From: Anaspis maculata
Taxonomy: Eukaryota > Arthropoda > Insecta > Coleoptera > Scraptiidae
Assembly (NCBI GenBank): GCA_949128115.1
Contig: OX421966.1
Coordinates: 61,625,416 to 61,689,415 of the forward strand
Direction: 5' to 3'
DNA length: 64,000 nt
A model generated the notes under the pieces. The model saw only the letters and a program-made list of their open reading frames with translations. It searched no databases and was not told the DNA's origin. The translations under genes and the position numbers were made by a program. Below are positions 1 to 11,900 of this stretch, one piece after another (position 1 is the stretch's first letter; each line of letters opens with the position of its first letter).

Positions 1-841
1 CTGAAATTATCCCCTGTCGAACAATCATAACATGTTCCATAAAAAAGTTTCAGGGGCGTAGACATTAGGGGGTGTCCCTACTTTTACCCCCCTATTTTTC
101 ACACCCATAGTTATTTTTGGAAACTGTTCATAATTTTGAATTCTACGTTCAATTTAAAAGAAAAAGTTACCCTCGCAAAATTTTGATTGGGGGCTTCGTT
201 TAGGAGATATTTGAGTTTGAAACTTTGGAAAACATCCAGAAATAGCCACTTTCCAGAGCCCAAATGGTTTTTTCCTGAAAATTTCTCGTGTTTTGGAAAA
301 AATGGTGGTTTATCAACTTAGAAATTCTAGAAAACCTATTTCAGCTGAGAAATCATCAGTTTTTTTAGATTTTAATTTTTAGACCTTTGAAAGTTGTGCT
401 TTTGAGATGTTTTCCAAACCTTCAAACCTGAATATCTCCCAAACAAAGCCTCTAATCAGAATTTTGCTATTGTGATTTTTTCTTCAAAATTGAACGAAGA
501 CTCCAAAATTATGAACAGTTTTCAAAAATAACTAGAGGGGTAAAAAATAGGGGGTAAAAGTAGGGACACCCCCTAATGTCTACGCCCCTGAAACTTTTTC
601 ATGAAACTTGTTATGATTGTTTGACAGGGAATAATTTCAGTGAACCTTTGGTTCTATTTTGAGTCAAATCGGTTGAACGGTTCAAAAGTTATGCGGAAAA
701 AATGATTATTTATTTCCAACTTTAAAGGGCTGTATCTCTGTTATTAGGCATTTCACAAATATGTTTTCTGGAGAAAGTCCACTTCATTTTTCATTCTCTA
801 TCGATCCTTAAATTTAATGACATAAAAGTCGGACCACCCTG
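1..841. mobile_element. Foldback DNA element, left end cut by the window
   Basis: The first ~235 bases recur in inverted orientation at about 415-653; both copies contain the stretch around GGGGCGTAGACATTAGGGGG. The sequence then runs on to GGACCACCCTG at 831-841, followed by TA. The same terminus, CCACCCTG then TA, closes another element at 41334, so this looks like a copy of the same TA-targeting family whose other end lies outside the window. No coding capacity is visible. Homology is judged by eye. Confidence 0.6.
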
Positions 842-866
842 TATATATATATATACACATATATAG

Positions 867-945
867 TCGGCCGGTAGCTCAGAAGCTAAGCGAAGCACAC
901 TATCAACCTGGAGATCCCAGGATCAAATCTGGCCGGCAGAATGAC
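867..945 (+). repeat. tRNA-like SINE fragment
   Basis: GGCCGGTAGCTCAGA near 871 resembles a pol III A box (TAGCTCAGA), and GGATCAAATCTGG near 922 resembles a B box. Both ends carry GCCGGC-like arms. It looks like a tRNA-derived SINE head and not a functional tRNA, since no clean acceptor stem and anticodon loop could be drawn. Confidence 0.45.
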
Positions 946-2030
946 ATTTTTCTGAGCAATATACTGTGACATCGAAATATTATGTACTTATAAATATGAA
1001 ATAATAAAGTGTCAACTCCTAGAACCCAAAGAGGGCTAAAAAGAAGGAAAGCAATTGGGTAAAAAAATTATGTCTACGTCATATGAATCATGAGGAATGC
1101 TCGAGGGAATGCCTGTATCCCTCCTCGAATGCTTCAGCACTGATGAGACTCAAAAAGGTCGAAACACGTGTCAGCTGAATTTCGATGATGGTTGCTGGGT
1201 CGTTCTGATGTTTGAGATTCCTCATGATTCATTGCGTTCTGCTTTGCGTTATAAACCTTCTCATAAATACCCCCACTTCACTACAATCCCAGTTTCAGAT
1301 TGAGACCAGTACAGTGTACACTTTTCTAACATAAGGAAGGATAGTGGTCCACCGACTCCAAGCTTTTTACAAGGACTTTAGGTCATACAGTTCATAACTG
1401 GGTGACCTGGAGTGCTCGAGGCAGTCTGAATCCACAAAAAATCAGAATTCCAACTTCTACTTTTTTTGTTTGAAGGGCGGCGGCGGAGATGGGCGGCTGG
1501 GGAGGGTAGATGGCGACAAATGCAAAGTAGCCTATCTCTTTTAATTTTAAGTCAGCTATCCATCAGTAAAAGAATTAGAATGCTATCTCTTATGGTTCAG
1601 GAGCAGCAGTTGCAAGATTCACTAAAATCAGTGAAATTAGGCGGGGCCCAGTTGTCTTTCGATAATGTCTTTGAATAAATCATTGAGGAGACAGCCAATC
1701 AGTACAAATATTTGCATGAATATGAGAAATTACACACCTGTGCATATCACATCATCAATTCTCACCGATACGAGAAAGCAGTGGCCAAGTTCAGCGAAAA
1801 ACTGGTCCCGCGGGGCCCAAAATATGCCCTTATCCAATAGTGTCCTTTACGACAACGACTACGACTAAAACTAAAACCAAGCTGACTGAGCCCACCTTAA
1901 CTCAAAATCCTGCAGTGCGATTCATGGCGATTTTGTTTATGTTATAGGGAATTCAATTCTGGACAGATCCTCGAATTCTTGAAGATCAGTTGTTATTTTT
2001 TCAATAATTTGGGCTATTTTCATTTAAAGG
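946..2030. other. Unassigned region
   Basis: No gene with convincing splice sites and no repeat structure was recognised, apart from the possible degraded coding stretch at 1571-1840 listed separately. Confidence 0.4.
1571..1840 (+). pseudogene. Possible degraded coding stretch, unknown product
   Basis: One plus-strand frame stays open except for a single TAA at 1676-1678, and ends at TAG 1838-1840. The second half (1679-1837) has a protein-like composition: mixed charged and aromatic residues with the segments YKYLHEYEKLH and RYEKAVAKFSEKLVPRG. I do not recognise the family. It could be an exon relic, a retrocopy or chance. No splice sites clearly frame it. Confidence 0.2.
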
Positions 2031-2036
2031 TGCATG

Positions 2037-2095
2037 CTGTAGTGCTCTGGTCAGTAGTGGACGACGCGCCGCGCCGGCTCAGGTTCAAATCGATT
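2037..2095 (+). repeat. tRNA-like SINE head
   Basis: TAGTGCTCTGGTCAGTAGTGG followed by GGTTCAAATC has the spacing and consensus of pol III A and B boxes in tRNA-derived SINEs. No tail or target duplication was identified. Confidence 0.35.
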
Positions 2096-2539
2096 TTGTC
2101 AACTTGAGAAACAAAATCATACATCGAGTGGACAATTTTTCTGAAGAATACACTTCAATTCAATGGCCTCTGAAAATTTTCCAAAGATGAACACCTTCAA
2201 CAGTAAAAAAAAATCATCAAAATTGTCAAAGAAAAAACAAGTTTTCTCAAGTTAACTTGTTCAAACTTGTTTTCATTCAAATTTACACAACGGATTCAAG
2301 TTAAGGAGATTGGATTCAGTCGGAAAAGATGCCAAACTTGTCGTGATTGGTTCAATATGGCGCAGGAAGAGAAAAGAACCCCCTAGCCAAGCTTCGCATC
2401 ATCACGAGCCCCCTCAACAATGATCGACATCTTTTGCACCGAAATGATGTAAACGGGATATAATTCGTCGAATTACGATGTATTTGCATCCAGTGGATTG
2501 ACAGGTTTCATCCCCTCCATTTAAGTATGCAATTTCTTA

Positions 2540-2555
2540 CCCCCCCCCCCCCCCC
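2540..2555 (+). repeat. 16-base C homopolymer
   Basis: Sixteen consecutive C bases, in sequence with no other recognisable feature. Runs like this are length-unstable and error-prone in sequencing. Confidence 0.9.
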
Positions 2556-2935
2556 TCCAATAACTCCTAACCCCCAAGTGCGATTTTTGGCGATTTTGGA
2601 TATGTAGTAGAGCATTCAATTCTAAACAGAATATCAAATTTTCAGCACGTCCATATTTATTTCGAGGTTTTGCTGATTTTTTTACTATTCTTCCTGTACT
2701 ACCTGTGCTTCAATTTTTGCACTGTCTACCTCGTCATGGTAATCCATCGATTTCATGTAGCCCCAGAGAAAATAATTTTGCGGAGTCGAATCCGGCGATC
2801 TGACAGGCCAAGCATGGGGGCTGCCCCGACCTATCCATCAATTTGGGTACACCTCGTCGAGGTAACTACGTGGGAGTTGGACAACTCGTTGACAACCAAC
2901 TCATCGACAGGATAACAGCAAACAATAATTGAAGA

Positions 2936-3430
2936 CACAAGAGGCTCAAAAGGGCTTCAAACGATACTTGAAAACAGAAGGGGGTTCAGCAGGACTTGAA
3001 ATGCTTTGATGTAGACACAGGGAAGGATAGGGCTCTGAAAATCGCAAAAAGGCCTGACAGGGCTCACTAGGGCTCCAAATGATACTTAAAGACACAAAGG
3101 GGGCCCTGTAACACTTCAACCAACACATAGTGACTTACAAGAGCTAACTAGAGCTTTGGAAACTTAAGTAACGAAAAAGGGACCCGGCAGGGCTACAAAT
3201 GAAACATGAAGACACAGGGGGGGGGGCACATAGGGCTCCAAGAAACCAGAAATCGGAAGGGGGTCACCAAGGATGCCAACGATAATGATTGACAACACAA
3301 CGGGGCTCATCAGGACTCCAAACGATATTTCTAGAGACAAGGGGGCTCAGCAAGGCTTGAAACGCTACGTAAAAACTCAGTGGGGGATAAGGCTCTGAAT
3401 TTCACACTCACACTGGGCCTCATTAGAGCT
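2936..3430 (-). repeat. GGAGCCC-type tandem array, minus orientation
   Basis: Irregular units of about 55-65 bp, such as GACACAAGGGGGCTCAGCA followed by GGCTTGAAACG, repeat here. On the minus strand they read as AAGCCCTGCTGAGCCCCCTTGTGTC-like units, the same family as the large plus-strand array at 54100-58990. No function is apparent. Confidence 0.7.
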
Positions 3431-3439
3431 CCAAAGTTT

Positions 3440-3725
3440 CCGGCAAAGAATTGTCCGCGCGAAGAATTGTCGGCGAGTTGGGTGTCGGCAAATTACCCTG
3501 TCGATGAGTTTTCCTGCCGATTAATTGTCCTGTCGGCGAGTTGTCTTGTCGGCGAGATGTCTTGTCGGTGAGCTGTTTTGTCGGTGAGTTATTTTGTCAA
3601 TAAGTTTTCCTGTCGGTGAGTTGTCCTGTCGGCGAGATGTCTTTTCGGTGAGTTGCCTTGTCGATAAGTTGTCTTGTTGATGAGTTGGGTGTAGGCAAGT
3701 TATCCTGACGATGAGTTGGGTGTCG
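3440..3725 (+). repeat. Minisatellite, about 20-bp unit
   Basis: Around a dozen degenerate copies of a unit close to GAGTTGTCCTGTCGGC lie in tandem. The array directly adjoins the GGAGCCC-type repeats. Confidence 0.75.
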
Positions 3726-4299
3726 ATTAGTTATACCAAACCCAAATACGTACAATTCAGGAAAAGTGAAGAGGAGCTCCGTCATCTTAGAACATCAAGT
3801 ATATTTTGATAAAACCAATGTCGGTGTCAAAAATGTGACATGTTGCGCGTCTTCGAAATGCCAGTCAACGGTTGGATAGACGAGCTCTATAGTTTTGCTA
3901 TTCCCAACAAGTCTTATCCAATCAGCCTCATACAGCTTCAGGGCTTAATTTCAAGTCCGAATTACCTCGAAAATTGAGTGGAATTTCCATGAAAACGGCG
4001 CAAAACAACCTGTTTTAGCCAATCAGGCCGCTGCGATTTGCACCGCTGCAACTTTGCGCCACCTGACTTGAAACTGGGCCGTCAGACAGTTGTTCTTGTT
4101 CGGTTCTAAAGAGTTCTAAAATAGCCTTAAACAACGCTCAACAAAAAGCCTTATTTATTAGCCTTGCCATATGGCCAAAACTGAGGCCGGAGCCCTATAA
4201 TCGACCTTGAAGAGCCTAAATGAGTGTAGATTGATCTTGAATTATCACAATAATAGATAGGTCTTCCATGCCTATTCTATATCTCGTAACGGACACTTT
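3726..4299. other. Unassigned region
   Basis: No open gene, splice-framed exon or repeat was identified here. Confidence 0.4.
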
Positions 4300-5805
4300 A
4301 TGTGCATGCTATCCTTGTAGTGCAAGCGGTACACACCTAAAAACACATCGATACCGCATTTTGGAGTGCAGTTACGGGATTTGGTATGGGCATACTTTAT
4401 ACCAAGACAAGCGATTTGACCCGCAGCACTCGATATTTTGTCCCTTAGGGGGCCAATGGGGGCCCTCCCAATTTTCAAGATGCAAAAACTTTCACATGAC
4501 GATCATTGAGTATCGTCATGTATGTCATAAGTGAAGCTTACGGGTCTATTGAAAATATTTTCATCAATTGTCGTTGTGTCCAATTCATTCTTCACACTTG
4601 AAAAAAAAATTCTTTGGCAGAGGTCAAAAAAACTGTTTTTATTTTTTCTTCTATGCAAGGAGACGATAAATTCATATGTTTTGTTGCGTTCCCAACTAAA
4701 TCGCATTCCCTGAACCTAATTATGAAGAAATTTTTCTTGTAATGGTATTTTTCAAAGAAGTGGTGACCTCTTCAGTACCTCTTTTCCAAGAGCATTTCTT
4801 TCTATGTCCCCACTGGATATAACTCGTAATTTTTGCAGGAATGGAGACCTCGAACTCTTTTCTTGGTGGTTGTGAAGCAACATGACTCTAAAACGCCCAA
4901 GGGAGCCCAAAAAAAAAAATTCTGCTGGGCCGTCCAACTTACGATATTTTGATTTTATAGTAGGAGAGACGCGGACCAGTATTCAATCCAGGCTGCAGGC
5001 ACAGGCGGTTTGGTTTCAACAGAGAATATTCTTCCATGACATGTTTTATTGCAGTACAACAAAACGCAGAGTCGTTAGGTGTAAGTAGGTATATTTTGTG
5101 GTAGAGCTTATTCGCCTAGACTAGATCTTATTTATTTGCGCGTCTCCCCTACTACAAAATCAACATGCCAAAAATTTGACGGCCCAGCAGAAAAAAAAAG
5201 TTTTAGGGCTCTCTTGTATGTTTTGAAGCCATGTTGCATGGAAACTACGAAGAAAAGAGTTGAAGCTTCTCATATCAGCGAAAATTGACAGTCTTATCCA
5301 CCAGGAACATTGAAAAAAATGCTGTTGAAAAAAGTGTACTGAAGAGGTCACCTCTTCTTGGGAAAATGATACTGCGAAAAAATTGTCTTCATATTTGAGC
5401 TTACGGAACGCGATTCAGTTGGGAACGCAACAAAACATATGAATTTATCGTTTTCTTGCACAGCAGAAAAAATAAAAACAGTTTTTTTGACCTCTGCGAA
5501 AGAATTTGTTTTTCAAATGTGAAGAATGAATCGGACACGACGACATTTGATGAAAACATTTTCAATAGACCCGTAAGCTTCACTTATGACATACATGACG
5601 ATACTCAATGATCATTTTGTGAAAGTTCTTGCATCTTGAAAATTTGGAGGGCCCCCATTGGCCCCCTAAGGGACGAAATATCGAGTGCTGCGGGTCAAAT
5701 CGCTTGTCTTGGTATAAAGTACGCCCATGCAAAATCTCGTTACTGCACTCCAAAATGCGGTATGCTTTTGCGTACCGCTCCCACTATTGTATCTATGAAT
5801 TCCCT
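4300..5805. mobile_element. Non-autonomous foldback element, ~1.5 kb
   Basis: The arms at about 4300-4977 and 5139-5805 are inverted copies of each other. For example, CCGCATTTTGGAGTGCAGT near 4360 pairs with ACTGCACTCCAAAATGCGG near 5743, and GTAGGAGAGACGCG near 4962 pairs with CGCGTCTCCCCTAC near 5140. The loop is only ~160 bp. Short open frames inside the arms mirror one another and are products of the palindrome, not genes. The element lies downstream of the 3' end of the first BAG gene. Confidence 0.8.
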
Positions 5806-6089
5806 GTACCTACTAATACATCAGAATGTCTATCTGCGTTAGCATGCGGGCTACAAAATACATAATAGCCCTAGCACTTACCAAACTTTACTACTCTACT
5901 AAGCACTAGGTACTCATCAGATCCTCCTAGATTTCCACCAACCTTGGATAACATTTACATATTCTGTTACATACGGGTACAGTTTACATTTCCACATGGC
6001 GCGTATAATTTCCAGTCAAATCAGCTGAAAAGAATGCGAGAGCAAATACAGGAAACACACAAACCAGACCTTGAAGGTTAGATAGAGGC

Positions 6090-6095
6090 TTTATT
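6090..6095 (-). terminator. Poly(A) signal of BAG gene 1
   Basis: AATAAA on the minus strand, 38 bases beyond the stop codon of the 6133-7029 gene. Confidence 0.8.
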
Positions 6096-6132
6096 ATTAA
6101 AAACTATATAAATCGAGTATTCGGCAGTTGCG

Positions 6133-7029
6133 TTAGTCCTTGCAGCTTTCAGGCACGGTGCTGTAGTATTCGAGGTAGACAAAATCCGAGCCGTTCAATC
6201 CCGAAAAGCTCTTGAGCACTTTCTTGTTCATCGCCACATCCCTGCTAAAATGGTAAACCTCCCGCACGCTGCTGTAGTACTGGATTTCGGTCACCGTCAG
6301 CCTCGTCCCATCGTAGTGCAACGAAACGAGATTCTTGTTCAGTTCCACCGGCTTGGCCAGCATGACCGGCGCTTTCTTGATGTGAACGTATTCCTCGACT
6401 TGATCGTCATCGGCGGCGTTGCCGAATATTTCTTTGTAGGCTCGCTCTTCCGCTTCCAGTTGCGCCCTGGCTTCGTCCGAAGTTTGATGCAGCTCTTTGT
6501 ACACGTCTTCGATTTCGATCGGCGCTTCGATCGAGGCGTCGCTGGAAGTTTCAGATGAGGTTCTCTTCAGTTCGATGACTATGCCGGCGCTTTCGACGCT
6601 TTGTTCGTCGTCGGCGTCGCTTTCGGATTTCTCTTCTTTGATCGAAGCCGTTTCCGGTTTGATCGAAGCCTTCCGCGCCAGTTCTTCCTTTTCCTTCTCC
6701 TTCTCTTCGGCTTGCTTGGCGATTTCGTTGATCGGCAAGTTGACCGATACCTTTTCGTTGATTGACACGCGACGCGGGTCTGAGATTTTCCGGTCTTTCG
6801 ATATCCGCCTCGGCTTCAGCGAGCTTTTCCTCGGCGGATCCGGCATCTTGTCTTCTTCGTCCGTCGAGACCTCTTCCACGACCTTACGCACTGCTGGGCT
6901 GGGCGCTCGCGGCTTGATGCGCTCTCTGAAGTGGCCGTTTCCATTGAGATTCAGCGAGTTATTCGAAGCGTTCGCTTTGATCGTCGGCACATCATACGAA
7001 CGCTTTTCTTTCGAACAAAACTTGCCCAT
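6133..7029 (-). CDS. Myristoyl-type protein with a truncated C-terminal BAG domain (gene 1)
   Basis: A single coding exon gives 298 aa. The chosen ATG (7029) follows a TTGCAG acceptor directly; a 43-nt 5'UTR intron is likely at 7030-7072 (donor GCG/GTAAGT). The N-terminus MGKFCSKEK has the Gly2 and nearby Cys of N-myristoylated, palmitoylated proteins. The middle is acidic and low-complexity, with two RRxS sites (RRIS, RRVS; protein kinase A consensus) and a Glu/Lys-rich, coiled-coil-like stretch near residues 105-125. Residues ~255-298 align with the first BAG helix and the start of the second (VREVYHFSRD, VLKSFSG, YLEYY), then stop. The third helix, needed in known BAG domains to grip the Hsp70 ATPase lobe, is absent. 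The poly(A) signal follows at once, so the truncation belongs to the gene as it stands. Membrane-tethered scaffold or decoy is inference. Confidence 0.8.
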   Translation of the reverse strand: MGKFCSKEKRSYDVPTIKANASNNSLNLNGNGHFRERIKPRAPSPAVRKVVEEVSTDEEDKMPDPPRKSSLKPRRISKDRKISDPRRVSINEKVSVNLPINEIAKQAEEKEKEKEELARKASIKPETASIKEEKSESDADDEQSVESAGIVIELKRTSSETSSDASIEAPIEIEDVYKELHQTSDEARAQLEAEERAYKEIFGNAADDDQVEEYVHIKKAPVMLAKPVELNKNLVSLHYDGTRLTVTEIQYYSSVREVYHFSRDVAMNKKVLKSFSGLNGSDFVYLEYYSTVPESCKD

Positions 7030-7072
7030 CTGCAATTATTTCGATTAGTATAATTGAAGAAGAAAAACTTAC
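7030..7072 (-). other. 5'UTR intron of gene 1
   Basis: Donor GTAAGT starts at 7072 and acceptor TTGCAG ends at 7030, directly before the ATG. At 43 nt it is at the short end for insects. The myristoyl-type paralog at 15901 has an intron in the matching place. Confidence 0.55.
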
Positions 7073-7165
7073 CGCAAGACACACGCACCTTGGTTATGTG
7101 ACACTTTCATCACGCGTTCTTAAAACGTAGTGTTTGATGAATGATAGTGTTGGTCCAAATCATAA

Positions 7166-7176
7166 AGATAAGATAA
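7166..7176 (+). promoter_or_regulatory. Double GATA-factor motif upstream of gene 1
   Basis: AGATAAGATAA contains two overlapping WGATAR motifs about 140 bp upstream of the gene 1 ATG, in the ~160 bp between genes 1 and 2. Confidence 0.4.
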
Positions 7177-7231
7177 AACAAAAGAGGTTGGAGTATATCT
7201 TTTAATACCAACGTACAAACAGTAGAGATAA

Positions 7232-7237
7232 TTTATT
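7232..7237 (-). terminator. Poly(A) signal of BAG gene 2
   Basis: AATAAA on the minus strand overlaps the last base of the TGA stop codon (TGAATAAA), so the 3'UTR must be very short. Confidence 0.7.
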
Positions 7238-7912
7238 CAGTAAGAAACGCGCTCGTCCAGCGTCTTCAGCAGCTTGTATATGTACTTGATGACGAGCTTC
7301 CGTTCGTCCGTCAGAGGGCGATTGTTCGTGATGATTAGACGATCCAGTTTTTCAATGTTCGTCATCAAGTTTTCATCTAAATAAAAATAATCGGCGCTGT
7401 ACCTTGGCCCCGAAAAACTCAGGACTCTGCGCTCAAACTTGCGAGCGTCTTCGTGCACCTCCCTGATGGCCTTCAAAATTTTGTAGTCCGCTTCAGTGAA
7501 GATCCTGTCTTCCTGCGTTTGTCCCGGCGGTTCTATCCTGTAGTTCTGCCCGAACTCTTCCGTAGATATGCTTTCGAGCATCGAATCCAAATCGTCTTCT
7601 ATCCTTCCCAGACGCGGTTGTTCTTGCAACGATCCGACATCTAGAACCACTTCTCTTGAAGTAGTAGACAATTTGTTCGGATCTATGGTCGTGGTAGCGG
7701 TGGTGGTGGTGTTTACAGATTTTGAATCGTCAGGCTTCGGTTTCTTTGGTCTGTATTTCTTGGCGAATTGGAACAGGAAATAGAATACGACTGAAGTTAA
7801 AAGTGACACCATCAACAGCATGATCAACAGCTGGATTAACCTAGAACATGGTTCGAAAAGAACGTAATCCATTGCATCGATAAAAGAAAACTTACCTTGC
7901 CATGTCTCCCAT
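7237..7912 (-). CDS. Membrane-anchored BAG-domain protein (gene 2)
   Basis: Two exons, complement of 7896-7912 and 7237-7840, give 206 aa. The first coding exon is only 17 nt (MGDMA plus two bases of the Arg codon). The 55-nt intron runs from GTAAGT (7895) to TTCTAG (7841), and the join keeps frame. An unspliced ATG inside the intron is possible but less likely. Residues ~7-31 form a strongly hydrophobic helix followed by KKYRPKK, as in a signal anchor with a cytosolic positively charged flank. A linker rich in Thr and acidic residues leads to a full BAG domain at residues ~127-206, with VLSFSG at the helix 1-2 turn, YLDENL, EKLD and ERK. BAG domains act as Hsp70 nucleotide-exchange factors. 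A cytosolic BAG domain held at a membrane is inference. Divergent paralog: 14845-15299. Confidence 0.85.
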
Positions 7913-7939
7913 TTTGATGGAAAAATAGTCTGGAATTTG

Positions 7940-8411
7940 CTAAAAACAATACATCAATGGTATACAAAATGGCTGTTGGCGATAATGTTGCTGGGAGAAG
8001 TGCGTCTGTTTCGATTAGATAAAATTGATATCAATGATTTGAAATGATTGGATATTCCCTTGATCAGGCCTCGCTGTTTCATTTCATCATTAATGGTTAT
8101 TAATGTAAGTTTCAAGCATTCTAAAGATTGAATCACTTCAACCATAAAAACACCTTCTAGATTCAATCTTTCAGCTATTGGGTCCAATCCTTAGTTCAAT
8201 CACTTCTACATGAAGCATCTTTATAATGCTATCACTCCATCTTTTCTGCCTAATTCCTCTTATTCATGATTCTTGCATTATTTGAAGCGTTTGTAGCATT
8301 TCAATTCCATAGAAAACTTTCTGTACTTCAAAACTTGCATGTTGAGTTCTAAAATATCAAATGTTATTGTGGAATATATTTTTCAAGAAAATAATAAGTA
8401 GAGTAATTTAC
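7940..8411 (-). other. Possible 5'UTR intron of gene 2
   Basis: GCAAG/GTAAATTAC (donor at 8411) and TTGTTTTTAG (acceptor at 7940) would place a non-coding first exon at ~8412-8450. This is weak: no transcript evidence, and the donor is not ideal. Confidence 0.3.
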
Positions 8412-8504
8412 CTTGCAATTTGAATGCACACTTGATTTCTCATCTGGCCAACGTAACACGTGAACTTGAATGAACCGTTCCGTACCGTGTCGTAGGTACA
8501 TTCA

Positions 8505-8659
8505 AGATAAGATTACGCATGATGTTGACACTACTAAATGGCCGTGCTAATATTATTTATCCATAGGTATAGGACGTTATGCTTTCTCAAACAGTTTATA
8601 AAAAATTATGATAAAATCTCCCTCATAAGTACGAATAAAAGTACCTACACGGTAGATAA
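8505..8659 (+). promoter_or_regulatory. GATA motifs upstream of gene 2
   Basis: AGATAAGATTA at 8505 and TAGATAAGAT around 8653 lie upstream of the possible first exon of gene 2. A further AGATAA is at 8017-8022. Confidence 0.35.
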
Positions 8660-8929
8660 GATCGTCCCTTCTCCCTCCAATTTGACTAAATAACGAAATA
8701 TATTCTGAAACCGATGACTACACCTAGAAATCAACAGTAGGTAGTGGTCGAGTTTATGCAACGTTATCGGAAAACGCTTCTATAGAGAAACCAATCGAAC
8801 TGCTCCAAAATTCAAATTTGTCGAATTCGATTGGTTGTTCCAGTGGAAGCGCTTTTTTGATTACGTAGCATAAACTCGACCAGTGTCAACAACAAATGTC
8901 AATTCTTTGCCGATGCCCAACACACAAAA

Positions 8930-11900
8930 ATAATTTCGTGGAGTAACGTTGAAAAAACGTCAAAAAGCCGTTTTAATGTTAAAGTTATCGACACTGACAC
9001 GTTGATTCGAAAGTTGACAACTTTTTTTGTAGTCTTGTCTCAAAAGTTCAATGTAATGTCAAAAAAAGTGGAGATGATTCAACGTCATGAAAACGTTATT
9101 AATGTGTTGAAAATGACGTAACGCCAAAAAACCTCTTCCAGTTACTAATATATCAATAATAGTGATTCACACGAAACGACAAATGAACCGTAACGTAACA
9201 GCAACAGAGAAATTTCAGGTCAATTCAACGTTATAAAAACGCGTTGTTGAAACGAACATTGGTGACGCGGACGGACAGCGCCGAGCTGGAATAAAAGCGT
9301 TTTTTTACCAAGAAATTGACATTATTTCCGTCGATATTCTAACATTGATTTACATGGAAAGGCAGATTTACCGTAAGGTTACAGAACCGAAGAGAGGTTT
9401 AGATCAATCCAAAGTTATAAAAACGTATTTGTTACGACTGACGTCAAATTATCACAAGAAAGAATTTTTTTGCTTAGAAATGGGCATCATTTTTGTCAAT
9501 ATTCTTACATTGTTTCACACGAGAAAAAGATTAACCGTAACGTTACAGCAACAAAAGAAGTTTGAAATCAATTCAACATTATAAAAACTTATTGTTGAAA
9601 CTGACATCAAAATATAATAATAATTTTTTCAACTTAGAGATTGGCATTAGTTTTGTCGCTATTATAACAGTGATTCACACAAGGAGACAACTGAATCGTG
9701 ATATCACAGCAATAAAGAAATTTCAGGTCAATTCAACGTGATAAAAACGTATTGTAGAACAGAGAAGAAATTGAGATTATTTTCGTCGATATTTAAACAT
9801 TGTTTCACACAAAAGAGCAATTCAACCGTAACGCTACAGCAACACAAAAATTCAAGATCAATTCAACGTTATAAAAACGCATTTGGTCAACTGACCAGCG
9901 TAGCGTAATTTTCGACAATGTTTACGGTGATATTTCATAGTGCTTGTAACAGTGGACAGTTTCAAGCGTAACGTTACAGAAACAAAAGAATTGGGGATCA
10001 ATCCAACGTTATTCAAACGTATTTGTTGAACCTAAGTTCAAAATATCGCCCAAAAAAACTTTTTACACTAGTTGGCGTTATTTATTTCGTCGACACTCAA
10101 CACCGAATCACATGAAAAGACAATTTAATCGAAACGTTACAGCAGCAAAAATTCCGGATCAATCCAACGTTATGAAAACGTATTGTTGAAACGTGACGTC
10201 AAAATATCGTCAAAGATAGGTACCTTTCTTATTACTTGAAAATTGGCATTATTTCCGTCCACATTTGAAGATCGGTTCCCATGAAAAGACAATTTAACCG
10301 TAACGTAACAGCAACAAAGACTCTTCAAAATCAATTCAACCTTATGAAAATGTAGTCAATGAAACTGACGTCGAAATGTCGGCGAAGGAAACGTTTTCAC
10401 TTCTGGCATTCCTTTCGTCCATATTTCAACACTGATTCAAACGAGAAGACAGTTCAACTGTGATGTTATAGCAACAAAGAAATTCAAGATTAATTCAACG
10501 TTATAAAAACGTACTTGGTCAACTGATCAGCGTAGCGTAATTTTCAACAATGTTTTCGGCGATATTCCAAAGTGCTTTCAACAGTAGCAGAATTTCAAGC
10601 GTAACGTTAAGGAAACAAAGAAGCTGGATCAATTCAACGTTATAAAAACGTATTTGTTGAACCCAAAGCAGGAATATCGCCAAAAAAGCTTATTCTCACT
10701 TGGAGATTGGCATTATTTCCGTCGATTATATTTTTTCAACATCGATTCGGACGAAAAGACAATTAAACCGTAAACGTGTTGTTGAAACTGACGTCAAAAT
10801 CGAGATCAAAATATCACCAAAGTTGTCTTTTTTCACTTAGAGCTTGGCATCATTTCTTTCGATATTTCAACAGTGATTTCCACGGAAATACAATTTACCC
10901 ATAGCACAGACCCATAGTGTTACAGAAACAAAGAAAGTATTAGATAAATTCAACGTTACAAAAACGTATTGTTGAAACTGACGTCAAAATATCGCCAAAG
11001 ATACTTTTCTTCTTACTTAGGAATTGGCATAATTTTCGTCGCTATTTCAACATCGATTCCCATGGAAAGACAATTTAACCGTAATTTTATAGCAACAAGT
11101 GAATTTTAGATCACTTCAACTTTATAAAGACGTATTTGTTGGAACTGAGGTCAAAATATCGCCGAAAAAAGCTTTTTTCACTTGTGGCATACTTTTCGTG
11201 AATATTTCAACACTGATTCAAACAAGAAGACAGTTGAACTGTAACGTTATAGCAACAGAGACATTCAAGATCAATTCAACGTTATAAAAACGTATTTGGT
11301 CTATTGATCAGCGTAACGTGATTTTCAACAATGTTTTCGGCAATATACCAAGGTGCTTCTCACAGTTGCAACATTTGAAGTGTAACGTTACGGAAACAAG
11401 GAAATTGTGGATCACTTCAACGTTGAGAAAACGTATTTGTTGAGATTAACGTTGAAATATCGTAAAAAAAAACCGTTTTTCACTTAGAAATTGGCATTAT
11501 TTCCGTCGATACTTCAACATTGATTCACACGAAAAGACAATCTCATCGTAACGTTACAGCAACAATGAAATCTCAGATCAATTCAACGTTATAAAAACGT
11601 ATCGTTGAAACTGACGTCAAAATATCACCAAAGATGCTTTTCTTTTCACTTAGAAATGGGTATTATTTTCGTTGAGATTTCAACATTGATTCCCATGAAG
11701 AGACAATTTCACCGTAACGTTACAGCAACAACGGAAGTTTTGGATCAATTCAACGTTAAAGAAACGTATTTGTTGAAACTTACGCCAGAATATCGCCCAA
11801 ATAATATTTTTGTCGATATTTCAACATTGATTCACATGACAAAACAATAGACCGTAACGTTGCAGCAACAAAAAAAGTAATTTCAACGTTATAAAAACGT

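Noticed and set aside
867..945. Functional tRNA gene
   Set aside because: A and B box-like text is present, but no complete cloverleaf or anticodon arm could be drawn; more likely a SINE head.
4268..5865. Small frames of 60-88 aa on both strands
   Set aside because: Mirror-image frames from the two arms of a palindrome.
6250..7048. Plus-strand frames of 102 and 183 aa over gene 1
   Set aside because: Antisense shadows of the acidic Ser/Glu-rich BAG gene; no splice or start context of their own.
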